64,000 nt of DNA from an uncultured Ruminococcus sp. (GTDB taxonomy: Bacteria; Bacillota; Clostridia; Oscillospirales; Ruminococcaceae), in contig CACZFN010000010.1 in assembly GCA_902780505.1 (NCBI GenBank), forward strand, positions 86,823-150,822. The letters are read 5' to 3'. The notes beneath the pieces are model-generated. The model was not told the DNA's origin. It made no database searches and was given only the letters and a program-made list of their open reading frames with translations. Of this stretch, positions 33,691 through 42,386 are shown one piece after another. The first letter of the stretch is position 1. Each line of letters opens with the position of its first letter. The translations under genes and the position numbers were made by a program.

Positions 33691-34364
33691 TATATATTGT
33701 GTATCTGCCAGTTTATCGGTGTTATTCCGTTTGAAGACAGGAAATTATTCACGCCCGAAAAATGCCTGCACCCGAAGAACCCGTTATAAGCCGAAAGCGG
33801 GGAGGGGTGTGCGGCTGTAAAGACGGCGTGTACTGGATTAGTTATCAGCGGGAGTTTGGCTTTTGCGTTGCCGCCCCATAGTATAAAAGCTGTGGGGACA
33901 TTCCTTGCGTTTAGCTTTCTGATTATTTCGTCAGTTAGTATTTCCCAGCCCTTGCCCTTATGGCTGTTGGCGGCACCCTCACGCACTGTCAGAACAGTGT
34001 TTAACAGCAGAACACCCTGTTTAGCCCAGTCGGTAAGCTCACCGTTATTTGGAACAGGCAGGCCAAGGTCGGAATTAAGTTCCTTGAAAATATTTTTAAG
34101 GCTCGGAGGCGGTTCAACACCCGCCCTGACGGAAAAGCAAAGCCCATGTGCCTGTCCCTCGCCGTGATAAGGATCCTGCCCGAGGATAACGGCTTTTACA
34201 CTGTTATAATCTGTATATTTAAGCGAATTGAATATATCATACATATCAGGGTAAATACGCCGTGTTCTGTATTCGTTCTTTAAAAACTCACGAAGTTTTA
34301 AATAGTAATCCTTTTTGAACTCGTCGGCTAAAACCTCGTCCCAGCTGTTGCCTATATGTACCAT
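33690..34364 (-). CDS. ung: Uracil-DNA glycosylase
   Basis: Removes uracil from DNA to start base-excision repair. The 224-residue family 1 enzyme has the catalytic motif AVILGQDPYHGEGQAHGL with the water-activating Asp, GVLLLNTVLTV with the uracil-binding Asn, and the His-containing loop AAHPSPLSAYNGFFG. The start at 34364 has no good ribosome site of its own, but its ATG overlaps the stop of a 38-codon gene (TAATG), so translation is coupled. The stop codon TAG takes its G from MITE copy B, which inserted at the very 3' end just after the conserved INW region. Confidence 0.95.
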   Translation of the reverse strand: MVHIGNSWDEVLADEFKKDYYLKLREFLKNEYRTRRIYPDMYDIFNSLKYTDYNSVKAVILGQDPYHGEGQAHGLCFSVRAGVEPPPSLKNIFKELNSDLGLPVPNNGELTDWAKQGVLLLNTVLTVREGAANSHKGKGWEILTDEIIRKLNARNVPTAFILWGGNAKAKLPLITNPVHAVFTAAHPSPLSAYNGFFGCRHFSGVNNFLSSNGITPINWQIHNI

Positions 34365-34480
34365 TATACTGCTACGCCTGCTATTGCTGATGCAACTATG
34401 CCCACAAGCATAAGTGCACAAAGTGCAATAACGATTATTCGCATGATAAGCGGCTTTTTATTGGGATCTTTATACTTCAT
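34364..34480 (-). CDS. 38-residue membrane peptide, translationally coupled to ung
   Basis: A short minus-strand gene: MKYKDPNKKPLIMR followed by a hydrophobic segment (IIVIALCALMLVGIVASAIA) and GVAV. The ribosome site AAAGGAGAAAG, 5-10 bases before the ATG, is strong, and the stop TAA overlaps the ung ATG by one base. Single-helix peptides with a basic cytoplasmic end of this kind (similar in build to DUF4044 proteins) are found in Firmicutes, but no family is claimed. The strong SD and coupling argue that it is really translated. Confidence 0.7.
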   Translation of the reverse strand: MKYKDPNKKPLIMRIIVIALCALMLVGIVASAIAGVAV

Positions 34481-34501
34481 ATTTCTTTCTCCTTTCGGGT
34501 A

Positions 34502-35515
34502 TCAAAGGCCGTTCGGGTTTTTCTGCGTGAAATTCCACCCGTCGCGGCACATATCATCAAGGTCATACTCGGCCTTCCAGCCGAAAAGTTCAAGTGCCTT
34601 CTTAGGCTCAGAATAGCACCATGCTATATCGCCTGCACGTCTTGGCATGATCTTATACGGCAGTTCCTTGCCGCAGGCGCGTTCAAATGCATGAAGAACA
34701 TCAAGAACGCTTGAACCTTTGCCTGTGCCTAAGTTTACAGCTTCAACGCCCTTGTGTTCAATAACATACTTAACGGCGCAGATATGTCCCCTTGCAAGGT
34801 CAACTACGTGGATATAGTCACGCACACCTGTGCCGTCGGGGGTATCGTAATCGTCACCGAATACGCCTAAATACTCCCTTTTGCCGATAGCTACCTGCTG
34901 AATATACGGGAAAAGGTTATTGGGTATGCCGTTGGGATCTTCACCGATAAGGCCGCTTGAATGTGCGCCGATAGGGTTAAAGTAGCGGAGCAGTGCGACA
35001 GACCATTCATCATCTGCAACAGCAACATCTTTGAGTATCTGTTCGATCATTACCTTTGTATAGCCGTAAGGGTTTGTAGATGTATGTGTGGGCATAGTTT
35101 CAACATATGGCACAGGGTTATCCATACCGTAAACAGTAGCGGAGGAGGAGAAAACTATCCTCTTGCACCCGTGTGAGCGCATTGCTTCTATTAGTATAAG
35201 TGTGCCGGTAATATTGTTATGGTAGTATTCAACAGGCTTTGCAACGCTCTCGCCCACTGCTTTAAGTCCTGCAAAGTGAATGACCGCATCTATTTCGTTT
35301 TCACAAAATACCTTCTCAACGTCGTCTTTATTCAGGAGATCACCTTCATAGAAGGCAAAATCCTTACCTGTTATCTTTTTTATCCTGGCAAGTGCTTCAG
35401 GTTTTGAATTAGAAAAGTTATCAAACACTACTATTTCATATCCGTTTTCAAGAAGTTCAACGCAGGTGTGGCTTCCTATAAAGCCTGCACCGCCTGTTAC
35501 AAGTATCTTACCCAT
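34502..35515 (-). CDS. galE: UDP-glucose 4-epimerase
   Basis: Interconverts UDP-glucose and UDP-galactose (Leloir pathway and cell-surface sugar supply). The 337-residue enzyme has the NAD site ILVTGGAGFIGSH at the N-terminus, VFSSSATVYG with the catalytic Ser, and the YxxxK motif in NPYGYTKVMIEQ. GDYDTPDGTGVRDYIHVVDLA and VNLGTGKGSSVLDV are typical. The ATG at 35515 has AAGGAAG upstream and is preferred over 35533. It overlaps the end of the methyltransferase gene by eight bases and is followed by the small membrane peptide and ung in one transcript. Confidence 0.96.
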   Translation of the reverse strand: MGKILVTGGAGFIGSHTCVELLENGYEIVVFDNFSNSKPEALARIKKITGKDFAFYEGDLLNKDDVEKVFCENEIDAVIHFAGLKAVGESVAKPVEYYHNNITGTLILIEAMRSHGCKRIVFSSSATVYGMDNPVPYVETMPTHTSTNPYGYTKVMIEQILKDVAVADDEWSVALLRYFNPIGAHSSGLIGEDPNGIPNNLFPYIQQVAIGKREYLGVFGDDYDTPDGTGVRDYIHVVDLARGHICAVKYVIEHKGVEAVNLGTGKGSSVLDVLHAFERACGKELPYKIMPRRAGDIAWCYSEPKKALELFGWKAEYDLDDMCRDGWNFTQKNPNGL

Positions 35516-36134
35516 TATTAGTCTTCCTTTCATTTTTGTGAATTGTTATTACAGCTATCGCACACGGCATTTTACCGTCTGCAAGCTCAAATACTGTATC
35601 ATCATAGCCCTTTGCTTCAATAAATGCTTTATAGGAAAAAAGGTCAAACTGGCGTTTAAAATCAGCCCCCATTTTGTTTACAACACCCGCTGCAAAGCGC
35701 GAACTGCCCTTTGACATATTGATGTATGTGGGGAGTATGAGCCTGCCGCCGTCCCTGCATACACGTTCAAGCTCGTCAAGTGCCTTATAAGGATCATCAA
35801 GCAGGTGAAGAACATTGCCCGCGACCACAACATCAAAGCGGTCATCACTGCATTTTAGCGCTGTCATATCTGCACGTCTGAAGGAAACATTACAAAAGCC
35901 AGAGCATTTTTTCTCAGCCTGCCTGAGCATTTTTGGGGAAAAGTCCGTTGATATGAGTTTTTTGCATTCCGGTGCGATACATACACTTATAGCGCCCGTC
36001 CCACAGGCACATTCAAGCACAGTGTCGTCTTTATTTACGTATTTTGCAACTATCCTGCCCGTTTCGTTAAACACTTTGCCGTTGTATACATTTTCAAACA
36101 GATCATAGATCCCTGCAATTCTATCCCAGTACAT
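35508..36134 (-). CDS. SAM-dependent class I methyltransferase
   Basis: A 208-residue methyltransferase. The ATG at 36134 is chosen for TAGGAGGG just upstream. It starts MYWDRIAGIYDLFENVYNG, like the UbiE/phosphatidylethanolamine N-methyltransferase-like group. The SAM-binding motif I is TVLECACGTGAIS, motif II ISTDFSPKMLRQAE, and FDVVVAGNVLHLLDDP follows. A Cys replaces the usual Gly in 'EcGcGTG'. The substrate is unknown. It is the first gene of the operon with galE, the small peptide and ung. Confidence 0.88.
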   Translation of the reverse strand: MYWDRIAGIYDLFENVYNGKVFNETGRIVAKYVNKDDTVLECACGTGAISVCIAPECKKLISTDFSPKMLRQAEKKCSGFCNVSFRRADMTALKCSDDRFDVVVAGNVLHLLDDPYKALDELERVCRDGGRLILPTYINMSKGSSRFAAGVVNKMGADFKRQFDLFSYKAFIEAKGYDDTVFELADGKMPCAIAVITIHKNERKTNNG

Positions 36135-36162
36135 AAGCCCTCCTAAAAATACACTTACATAT

Positions 36163-36190
36163 ATTATAACACATTTTGAAAATATTGCAA
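36163..36190 (-). promoter_or_regulatory. Minus-strand promoter of the methyltransferase-galE-ung operon
   Basis: TTGCAA (36190-36185), 16-base spacer, TATAAT (36168-36163) on the minus strand. Confidence 0.65.
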
Positions 36191-36273
36191 GTACAAAAAA
36201 CAAAACTGTCCGCAAAAAATAAGAATATGATGATAAAGCTATGCAAAACGGCATAAATTTCAGAATTTATTTG

Positions 36274-36302
36274 TTGACTTTTATATGATTTTGTAATATA
36301 AT
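36274..36302 (+). promoter_or_regulatory. Sigma-A promoter of ppk
   Basis: TTGACT (36274-36279), 17-base spacer, TATAAT (36297-36302). Confidence 0.85.
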
Positions 36303-36340
36303 TAAATGTTGTGAAGTGATAATGAAAGGCGGTGATACCT

Positions 36341-38518
36341 TTGCCGAAAAAATATTTTGAAAACAGGGAAGTTTCATGGCTTAAATTCAATTACCGTGTG
36401 CTTGAGGAGGCAAGGGATAATTCTGTGCCGCTTCTTGAAAGGCTTACATTTGCTTCAATATTCCTGACAAACCTCGATGAATTCTATCGTGTGCGTGTGG
36501 GGGCACTTGTAAGGCAGGCACTTGATGATGACAGCAAGCGTGATGCAAGAACAGGTATGCGCCCGTCAAAGCAGCTTGTTGAAGTATACAAGCGAACAAG
36601 AACACTGTTTGAACTTTTTGACAGGACGTTTGAGGATATTGAAGCAGGCCTTGCTTTCAAGGGGATTGTCAGAAAACAGTTTTCAAAGCTGACAGACGGT
36701 GAAAAGACTTTTTGTGCTTCATTTGCAGATCACGAGATAAAGCGCCAGGTCAAAGTACACGAAAACGGCAAGAGTTTCTTTGCGGAAAACGGCAAGGTGT
36801 ACTATGCGTTCCTGTGCGAGGGGAATATATATATACTTGACTATACAGGCGCACATTCACGTATGGTGACTATAAACGGGAGTGAGAGTTCATATATACT
36901 TCTTGATGAACTTATCATAAAATACGCTTCCGATATCATAAAGAAAAAGGTGACTTCAAGTTGTACTTTCAGGCTGACAAGAAGTGCAGCGCTTGACCTT
37001 GATACCGACTATGCTTCCGACAGGGGCAGGCGTGAAGAAATGTTAAAGCTTGTTGAGCGCCGCAGAAAGCTGCCGCCTGTAAGGGTTGAGATCGGCGGGT
37101 GTAAGGATAAGGCGTTCAGGGATCAGCTTTGCAGGCTTTTAAGGGTTTCGGATGAGATAACATTTGAAAGGATATCCCCCCTTTGCCTTGATTACACAGG
37201 CGGGCTGAGGGACAGCTGCAAGGGCAGGGAGGAACTTTTCTATGCCCCGCAGTCGCCGCAGCAGTCGAGATATATCGACAGGGACAGTACAATGATAAGC
37301 CAGATAGAAAAGCGTGATATACTGCTTTTCTATCCTTATGAAGATATAGCCGATTTTATAAGACTTCTTGATGAAGCGGGAGAGGATAAGGACGTAAAAA
37401 GCATAAGCATTACCCTTTACCGTGCAGCACATGAATCAAGGATAATAGAATCGCTGTGCAAGGCCGCGCAAAATGGCAAGCAGGTGCTTGCACTTGTTGA
37501 GCTTCGTGCAAGATTTGATGAAGAAAACAACATTATCAAGGCGGATAAGCTTGAAGCTGCGGGCTGTCAGGTCATATTTGGCAGGCCGCACGTAAAGGTG
37601 CACTCAAAGCTCTGCCTGATAAGTTATGAAAAAGACGGGCAGACAAGATATATAACCCAGATAGGGACAGGTAATTACAACGAAAAGACATCACGTATCT
37701 ATACAGACCTTTCCCTTATGACGGCTGATAATACTATTGCCGAAGATGCGGAGGCGGTGTTTGAAGCACTTAAAGAAAGCCGGCTTGTGGAAAGCTCGAA
37801 TGAACTGCTTATCTCACCCCTGTGTATTAAGAGCAGGCTTATCGACCTTATGGATGCCGAGATAACCGCTGCAAAAGCAGGCGGTGAGGGGTATATAGGT
37901 GCTAAAGTCAATTCGCTTACCGACAAGCAGATGATAAAGAAGCTTGTTGAGTGCGGCAGGGCAGGCGTTAAGGTGGAACTTGTAATAAGGGGCATTTGCT
38001 GCCTTATCCCGGGGATAGAGGGGAAGACCGACAATATAAAAGTTGTTTCGATAGTCGGCAGATATCTTGAACATTCAAGGATATACATTTTCGGGAGTGC
38101 TGCAAGGAGGAAGGTATATATATCGTCGGCTGATTTTATGACGAGAAACCTTTCGAGGCGTGTAGAAGCTGCCGCACCTGTCAGGGACGAGGAACTGCGG
38201 GACAGGGTAGTTGCATATTTTGAAGCACAGATAAACGACAGAGTACGCGGCAGGGTGCTTTGCCCTGACGGCATATACAGACGTGAACAGTATGATGAAG
38301 CTGAGAAGGACAGCCAGCAGCTTTCATACGAGGAGGCTGTTAAAAACGTTCCTTTGAAACCGACACCTGCCTTGCAGGTTCAAAAGGCGGAGCAGCTGAC
38401 TCAAACAGAGATCCGGCAAAGCTATGACGAGGTGCAGACAGTGCCTTTGGATATACAGCCCGAAAAGCCGCACAAGCGCGGGTTTATCGCATGGCTCAGA
38501 GGACTGTTCGGAAAATAA
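36341..38518 (+). CDS. ppk1: Polyphosphate kinase 1
   Basis: Builds polyphosphate from ATP. The TTG at 36341 is chosen because AAAGGCGGTG lies 7 bases upstream and it gives MPKKYFENREVSWLKFNYRVL, the normal PPK N-terminus; GTG 36332 is less likely. Domains in order: N-terminal helical (LDEFYRVRVGAL), head, and two PLD-like C domains. The phosphorylated His is in IFGRPHVKVHSKL; the second His is in LEHSRIYIFGSA. TQIGTGNYNEKTSRIYTDLSL is conserved. The last 60 residues (from about 665) are a Gln-rich extension ending PHKRGFIAWLRGLFGK, not usual for the family; its amphipathic end might bind membrane. Confidence 0.95.
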   Translation: MPKKYFENREVSWLKFNYRVLEEARDNSVPLLERLTFASIFLTNLDEFYRVRVGALVRQALDDDSKRDARTGMRPSKQLVEVYKRTRTLFELFDRTFEDIEAGLAFKGIVRKQFSKLTDGEKTFCASFADHEIKRQVKVHENGKSFFAENGKVYYAFLCEGNIYILDYTGAHSRMVTINGSESSYILLDELIIKYASDIIKKKVTSSCTFRLTRSAALDLDTDYASDRGRREEMLKLVERRRKLPPVRVEIGGCKDKAFRDQLCRLLRVSDEITFERISPLCLDYTGGLRDSCKGREELFYAPQSPQQSRYIDRDSTMISQIEKRDILLFYPYEDIADFIRLLDEAGEDKDVKSISITLYRAAHESRIIESLCKAAQNGKQVLALVELRARFDEENNIIKADKLEAAGCQVIFGRPHVKVHSKLCLISYEKDGQTRYITQIGTGNYNEKTSRIYTDLSLMTADNTIAEDAEAVFEALKESRLVESSNELLISPLCIKSRLIDLMDAEITAAKAGGEGYIGAKVNSLTDKQMIKKLVECGRAGVKVELVIRGICCLIPGIEGKTDNIKVVSIVGRYLEHSRIYIFGSAARRKVYISSADFMTRNLSRRVEAAAPVRDEELRDRVVAYFEAQINDRVRGRVLCPDGIYRREQYDEAEKDSQQLSYEEAVKNVPLKPTPALQVQKAEQLTQTEIRQSYDEVQTVPLDIQPEKPHKRGFIAWLRGLFGK

Positions 38519-38524
38519 AAAACA

Positions 38525-38552
38525 CGGGACAAACACCTTGCGTTTTGTCCCG
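38525..38552. terminator. Hairpin between convergent ppk and PP2C genes
   Basis: CGGGACAAA (38525-38533) pairs with TTTGTCCCG (38544-38552). A-rich sequence before it also suits termination of the minus-strand gene. Confidence 0.7.
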
Positions 38553-38565
38553 CGATTTGTATTCT

Positions 38566-39495
38566 TTATTCTACCCCGCCCGAAAACATCTTTCTCAGGC
38601 GTTCGATATCGTTGTTTGATATTTCTTCAAGGTCAGCATTTTTGCGCTTTCTGGCATCATGCATGATACGTGCAAGTTCTTTCTCGCGTTCATGACGCCT
38701 GGCTATTGCTTTGTCGTGTTCGGATATCTGGGCTTCTGATATTACCCCGATAACGGACATATTGTCGGTGCTGCCGTTTTTTTCGGCAAGGCGCAGTATC
38801 ATATGAAGTTTATCGTCAAAGAGCGTGTTCATTGAAAGGATTATCTGAAGTTCATCAATGCTGACGTAATCGCTTATCCCGTCAGAGCAGATAAGTATGA
38901 CATCAAAGGAATTATTCTCACCGATCTTCGTTACAAGTGGCACATACTGGGCTTTTGGTGCCTTATAGACGCTTCCGAGTGACGAGGTTATAGTTGCACG
39001 CATCTGCGGGGTGAGCTCGTCAAAGCCGTCTATAGCGCCGTCGTCGTACAAAAACTGTGCAAGCGACTGATCTGTGGATATCTGTCTGATCTCACCGTCG
39101 GTGTAGCGGTACATCCTGCTGTCGCCTATGTTTACACAAGTGGAAACGCCCTGTTCGTCAGTAAACAGCGCACAGAGGGTGGTCTGCATATTCACGGCTG
39201 TCTTTAAGCGTATGCCGCGCTGTTTTATTTTATTGTGCATTATGCCTATCTCACGGTCTATATCCATCTGCGATGTGTAGTGCAGGAGTGAAAGCTGTCT
39301 GAGCGCCTGATCGGATGCTATCTCGCCCGCATTTTCACCGCCAACGCCGTCGCAGACTGCGGTAATGAACGGAGTACGCACAACGGCGCCGTAGCTCCCG
39401 CTGTTGAGTACCTCGTGGTCTATTAATATGCCGTCCTCGTTGACGGGGCGGTGGTCACCGCAGTCGGTCAGACCGTAAATGTAATACTCTTTCAT
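38566..39495 (-). CDS. PP2C-type Ser/Thr protein phosphatase
   Basis: A 309-residue metal-dependent phosphatase. The PPM motifs are present in order: DCGDHRPVNEDGILI, ITAVCDGVGGENAGEIAS (metal-binding DG), TCVNIGDSRMYRY, LICSDGISDYVS and NGSTDNMSVIGV. The last 50 residues are a charged helix (EHDKAIARRHEREKELARI) beyond the catalytic core. Firmicutes usually pair PP2C (PrpC) with a PASTA kinase, but no kinase is adjacent. The ATG at 39495 has AAGGGG upstream. It diverges from the next gene with only 31 bases between the start codons. Confidence 0.92.
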   Translation of the reverse strand: MKEYYIYGLTDCGDHRPVNEDGILIDHEVLNSGSYGAVVRTPFITAVCDGVGGENAGEIASDQALRQLSLLHYTSQMDIDREIGIMHNKIKQRGIRLKTAVNMQTTLCALFTDEQGVSTCVNIGDSRMYRYTDGEIRQISTDQSLAQFLYDDGAIDGFDELTPQMRATITSSLGSVYKAPKAQYVPLVTKIGENNSFDVILICSDGISDYVSIDELQIILSMNTLFDDKLHMILRLAEKNGSTDNMSVIGVISEAQISEHDKAIARRHEREKELARIMHDARKRKNADLEEISNNDIERLRKMFSGGVE

Positions 39496-39526
39496 AGATA
39501 TACCCCTTGAAATGGAGATGATAAAA

Positions 39527-39892
39527 ATGTTTGGCTTGTTCAAAAGAAACAGGACACCAAAAAGCGAACTTGAAAAGCACCTTGACGAGCTTAAACTGAG
39601 AAAGATAAGCTATGTAGATACCGATTTTGAGGAGTTTGCCCGTGATATGCGTACAGACTCAAAAAACTGGCTGAAGCTCAAACCGGTTAATTATTATGCT
39701 GTAAAGCGTGAGTACATAATGGGAAGTGTTTACACAAATGATGACTACAGCGAAAACTATGTGTCTTTTGAGCGCTACGAGCAGGAAAGGCGAACAGACA
39801 AAAGCGAAATATACAAGGTCGATTTCCCGCTGCTTGCAAAGGCGCTTGCAAAGGTAGGTATAATCATCACTCTTCCCGGTGAGAAGCAGTAA
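39527..39892 (+). CDS. Hypothetical small soluble protein
   Basis: A 121-residue charged protein. The ATG at 39527 is preferred over 39512 because GGAGATG is 8 bases upstream. It begins MFGLFKRNRTPKSELEKHL, a pattern of short cytoplasmic proteins, and contains NWLKLKPVNYYAVKREYIMG and VYTNDDYSENYVSFERYEQE. No family was recognised. Its 3' end overlaps the convergent PAP2 gene by 26 bases. Promoter elements would have to lie within the PP2C coding region. Confidence 0.65.
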   Translation: MFGLFKRNRTPKSELEKHLDELKLRKISYVDTDFEEFARDMRTDSKNWLKLKPVNYYAVKREYIMGSVYTNDDYSENYVSFERYEQERRTDKSEIYKVDFPLLAKALAKVGIIITLPGEKQ

Positions 39893-40496
39893 CAGTCAAG
39901 GTATCTTCAGGGCTGTCCTGACAGTTGTTTTCGCTTTCAGCGGTCAGGGCGTTCTTTTTTGCATCATGCCGCTTTAGCATATATATAGTAAGCTTGTCCA
40001 TAAGTATTCCGACAATAACGCCTATCACCGCACCTGTAAGAACGTCTGTCGGGTAATGCACGTAAAAGTATAGCCGTGAAAAGCCTATCAGAACTGACGT
40101 TATAAGCGATATTGCCCCATAAAGACGTTTATGCCTTGCTATGACCGTTGATACAACAAATGATGCCGCCGCGTGCCCCGAGGGAAAGGAATAATCGTTC
40201 GGCACCCTGACTATCGTGTCTATAGTTCTGCTTGTATTTGCAAAGCAGGGGCGCACACGTTTGACTACAGGCTTTATAGTTACATTGACGATAAGTGCTT
40301 CGACTGTCAGTGCCGCCGCCGCACAGATACCTACCCGCCTTGTTTTGGGTATTATTATAAGAACAATGACAACGCTTATCCAGAACACCCCGCCTTCACC
40401 GAGTATGGTGAAAAATCTCATTATCCAGTCAAGCGGTGCACATCTCAATTTATAGATCGTATCAAGGATATCAAATTCTGTAATATAATACATCAT
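39867..40496 (-). CDS. PAP2-family membrane phosphatase
   Basis: A 209-residue integral membrane phosphatase with five to six hydrophobic helices. The three PAP2 motifs are clear: KPVVKRVRP, PSGHAAASF and SRLYFYVHYPTDVLTG, which supply the catalytic His residues and phosphate-binding Arg. Likely substrates are undecaprenyl pyrophosphate (BcrC-like) or phosphatidyl phosphates. The charged tail after the last helix is not conserved. AAGGAAC precedes the ATG. It has its own promoter (40540-40568). Confidence 0.92.
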   Translation of the reverse strand: MMYYITEFDILDTIYKLRCAPLDWIMRFFTILGEGGVFWISVVIVLIIIPKTRRVGICAAAALTVEALIVNVTIKPVVKRVRPCFANTSRTIDTIVRVPNDYSFPSGHAAASFVVSTVIARHKRLYGAISLITSVLIGFSRLYFYVHYPTDVLTGAVIGVIVGILMDKLTIYMLKRHDAKKNALTAESENNCQDSPEDTLTVTASHREE

Positions 40497-40539
40497 TTAT
40501 TGTTCCTTTTTGAATATTCAGCAAAACTGCTGTATAATA

Positions 40540-40568
40540 ATTATAGCATAACATTTACAGATTTGCAA
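40540..40568 (-). promoter_or_regulatory. Minus-strand promoter of the PAP2 gene
   Basis: TTGCAA (40568-40563), 17-base spacer, TATAAT (40545-40540) on the minus strand. Confidence 0.7.
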
Positions 40569-40646
40569 CAATAAACGGTATTAATATTACCAAAAATGTT
40601 TTATAATTTTTATTGATGATTTCAGCAATTTTTATAAGTGGGTGAT

Positions 40647-42386
40647 ATGTTGTTCACGCTTGCAAGATTTTTAAGGCATTACAAGATACAAAGCATATTC
40701 GGGCCGCTGTTTAAAATGACAGAGGCTGTTTTTGAACTGCTTGTGCCGATAGTTATGGCAAGAATGATAGATACAGGCGTTGCAGAGGGTGACAGAAGCT
40801 ATATTTATCACAGCGGTATTATTCTCGTGGGGCTTGGCATACTTGGGCTTACCTGTTCGCTGACGGCACAGTATTTTGCGGCAAGGGCATCAACGGGCTT
40901 TGGTACTGAACTGCGAAACGCCTTGTTTTCGCATATAAGCTCACTATCATTTAAAGAAATAGACAAGTTCGGGACACCGTCGCTTGTTACACGAATGACC
41001 AACGACTGCAATCAGGTGCAGACGGGTGTGAATATGATACTAAGGCTTTTTTTAAGAAGCCCGTTTATTGTTATAGGTGCGGTGGTAATGGGGCTTACCA
41101 TAAGTGTAAAGCTGACGCTTATCTTTCTTGTGGCGTCGCCTGTTCTGGCGCTTATCATCTATGCTATAATAAAAAAGACGTTAAAGCTTTATAAGACCAC
41201 ACAGCGTAAGCTTGACCGTTCCTCAAAGATAGTACGGGAGAATTTAAACGGTGCAAGGGCTATCCGCGCATTTGGCAGACAGCAGGACGAGATAAAGGAG
41301 TTTGAGCAAAATTCCGACGAACTTTATGAAAATCAGCTCATAGCAGGCAAGATATCGGCACTTATGAACCCGTTTACATATGTGGTTGTGAACCTTGCTA
41401 TAATCGCTATAATATGGTTCGGCGGCAGAAGTGTCTACAGCGGCAGTATCACACAGGGCGAGGTGATAGCCCTTGTAAACTATATGAACCAGATACTTTT
41501 AGCACTTGTTGCGCTTGCAAACCTTATTGTCATAATCACGAAGGCGCAGGCTTCGGCAGTAAGGATAAATGATGTATTCGCTGTCAATTCTTCTGTTACG
41601 GACGGTGCAGGTACAACGCCTGACAGAAACGCCGCTGCCGTGGAATTTGATGATGTAAGCTTTTCTTATTACAACTCGGGCGATGATGCACTTTCGCATA
41701 TAAGCTTTTGTGCGTATAAGGGAGAAACTGTCGGCATTATCGGGGCTACAGGTTCGGGAAAATCAACTATTGTGAACCTTATCCCGAGGTTTTATGATGT
41801 ACAAAGCGGAAGTGTAAAAGTAAACGGCAGGGACGTTCGGGAATATGCCATTAAAGACCTGCGCAAAGGCATTGGTATAGTACCGCAGAAGGCTGTGCTG
41901 TTTAAGGGAACTGTCAGGGATAACATGAAATGGCGTGACAAAAACGCTTCCGATGAAGAAATAGAAAAGGCACTTGAGATATCCCAGTCGATTGATTTTA
42001 TAAAGGAAAAACGCGGGTATCTTGATTATGAGATATTGCAGGAGGGCAGGAATCTTTCGGGCGGGCAGCGGCAGCGACTTACCGTTGCAAGGGCGCTTGT
42101 GGGCAGCCCGGATATTCTTATTCTTGACGATTCGTCTTCTGCACTTGACCTTGCAACTGATGCACGCCTCAGAAAAGCAATAAAGGATAATACCGAAGGC
42201 ATGACAGTGTTTATAGTTTCTCAGCGTATATCTTCAGTGCGCGGGGCGGATAAGATACTTGTTCTTGACGACGGAACGCTTGCAGGCTGCGGCACACATG
42301 AAGAACTTGTGAGAAGCTGTGAGGTATACCGTGAGATATGCCACTCTCAGCGTGTTGATACAGAGCAGGGGGGTGCAAAGGCATGA
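40647..42386 (+). CDS. ABC exporter half-transporter with degenerate ATP site
   Basis: A 579-residue type IV ABC exporter half: six membrane helices (about 1-310) and one ATPase domain. Walker A is GATGSGKST and the signature NLSGGQRQRL is intact, but Walker B reads LILDDSSSALD with Asp in place of the catalytic Glu, and the H-loop His is Gln (VSQRISS). This is the pattern of the non-hydrolysing site in heterodimeric exporters such as BmrCD or TM287/288. It overlaps the next ABC gene by four bases (ATGA), which is clearly its partner. Exports a drug, lipid or peptide; substrate unknown. Confidence 0.93.
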   Translation: MLFTLARFLRHYKIQSIFGPLFKMTEAVFELLVPIVMARMIDTGVAEGDRSYIYHSGIILVGLGILGLTCSLTAQYFAARASTGFGTELRNALFSHISSLSFKEIDKFGTPSLVTRMTNDCNQVQTGVNMILRLFLRSPFIVIGAVVMGLTISVKLTLIFLVASPVLALIIYAIIKKTLKLYKTTQRKLDRSSKIVRENLNGARAIRAFGRQQDEIKEFEQNSDELYENQLIAGKISALMNPFTYVVVNLAIIAIIWFGGRSVYSGSITQGEVIALVNYMNQILLALVALANLIVIITKAQASAVRINDVFAVNSSVTDGAGTTPDRNAAAVEFDDVSFSYYNSGDDALSHISFCAYKGETVGIIGATGSGKSTIVNLIPRFYDVQSGSVKVNGRDVREYAIKDLRKGIGIVPQKAVLFKGTVRDNMKWRDKNASDEEIEKALEISQSIDFIKEKRGYLDYEILQEGRNLSGGQRQRLTVARALVGSPDILILDDSSSALDLATDARLRKAIKDNTEGMTVFIVSQRISSVRGADKILVLDDGTLAGCGTHEELVRSCEVYREICHSQRVDTEQGGAKA

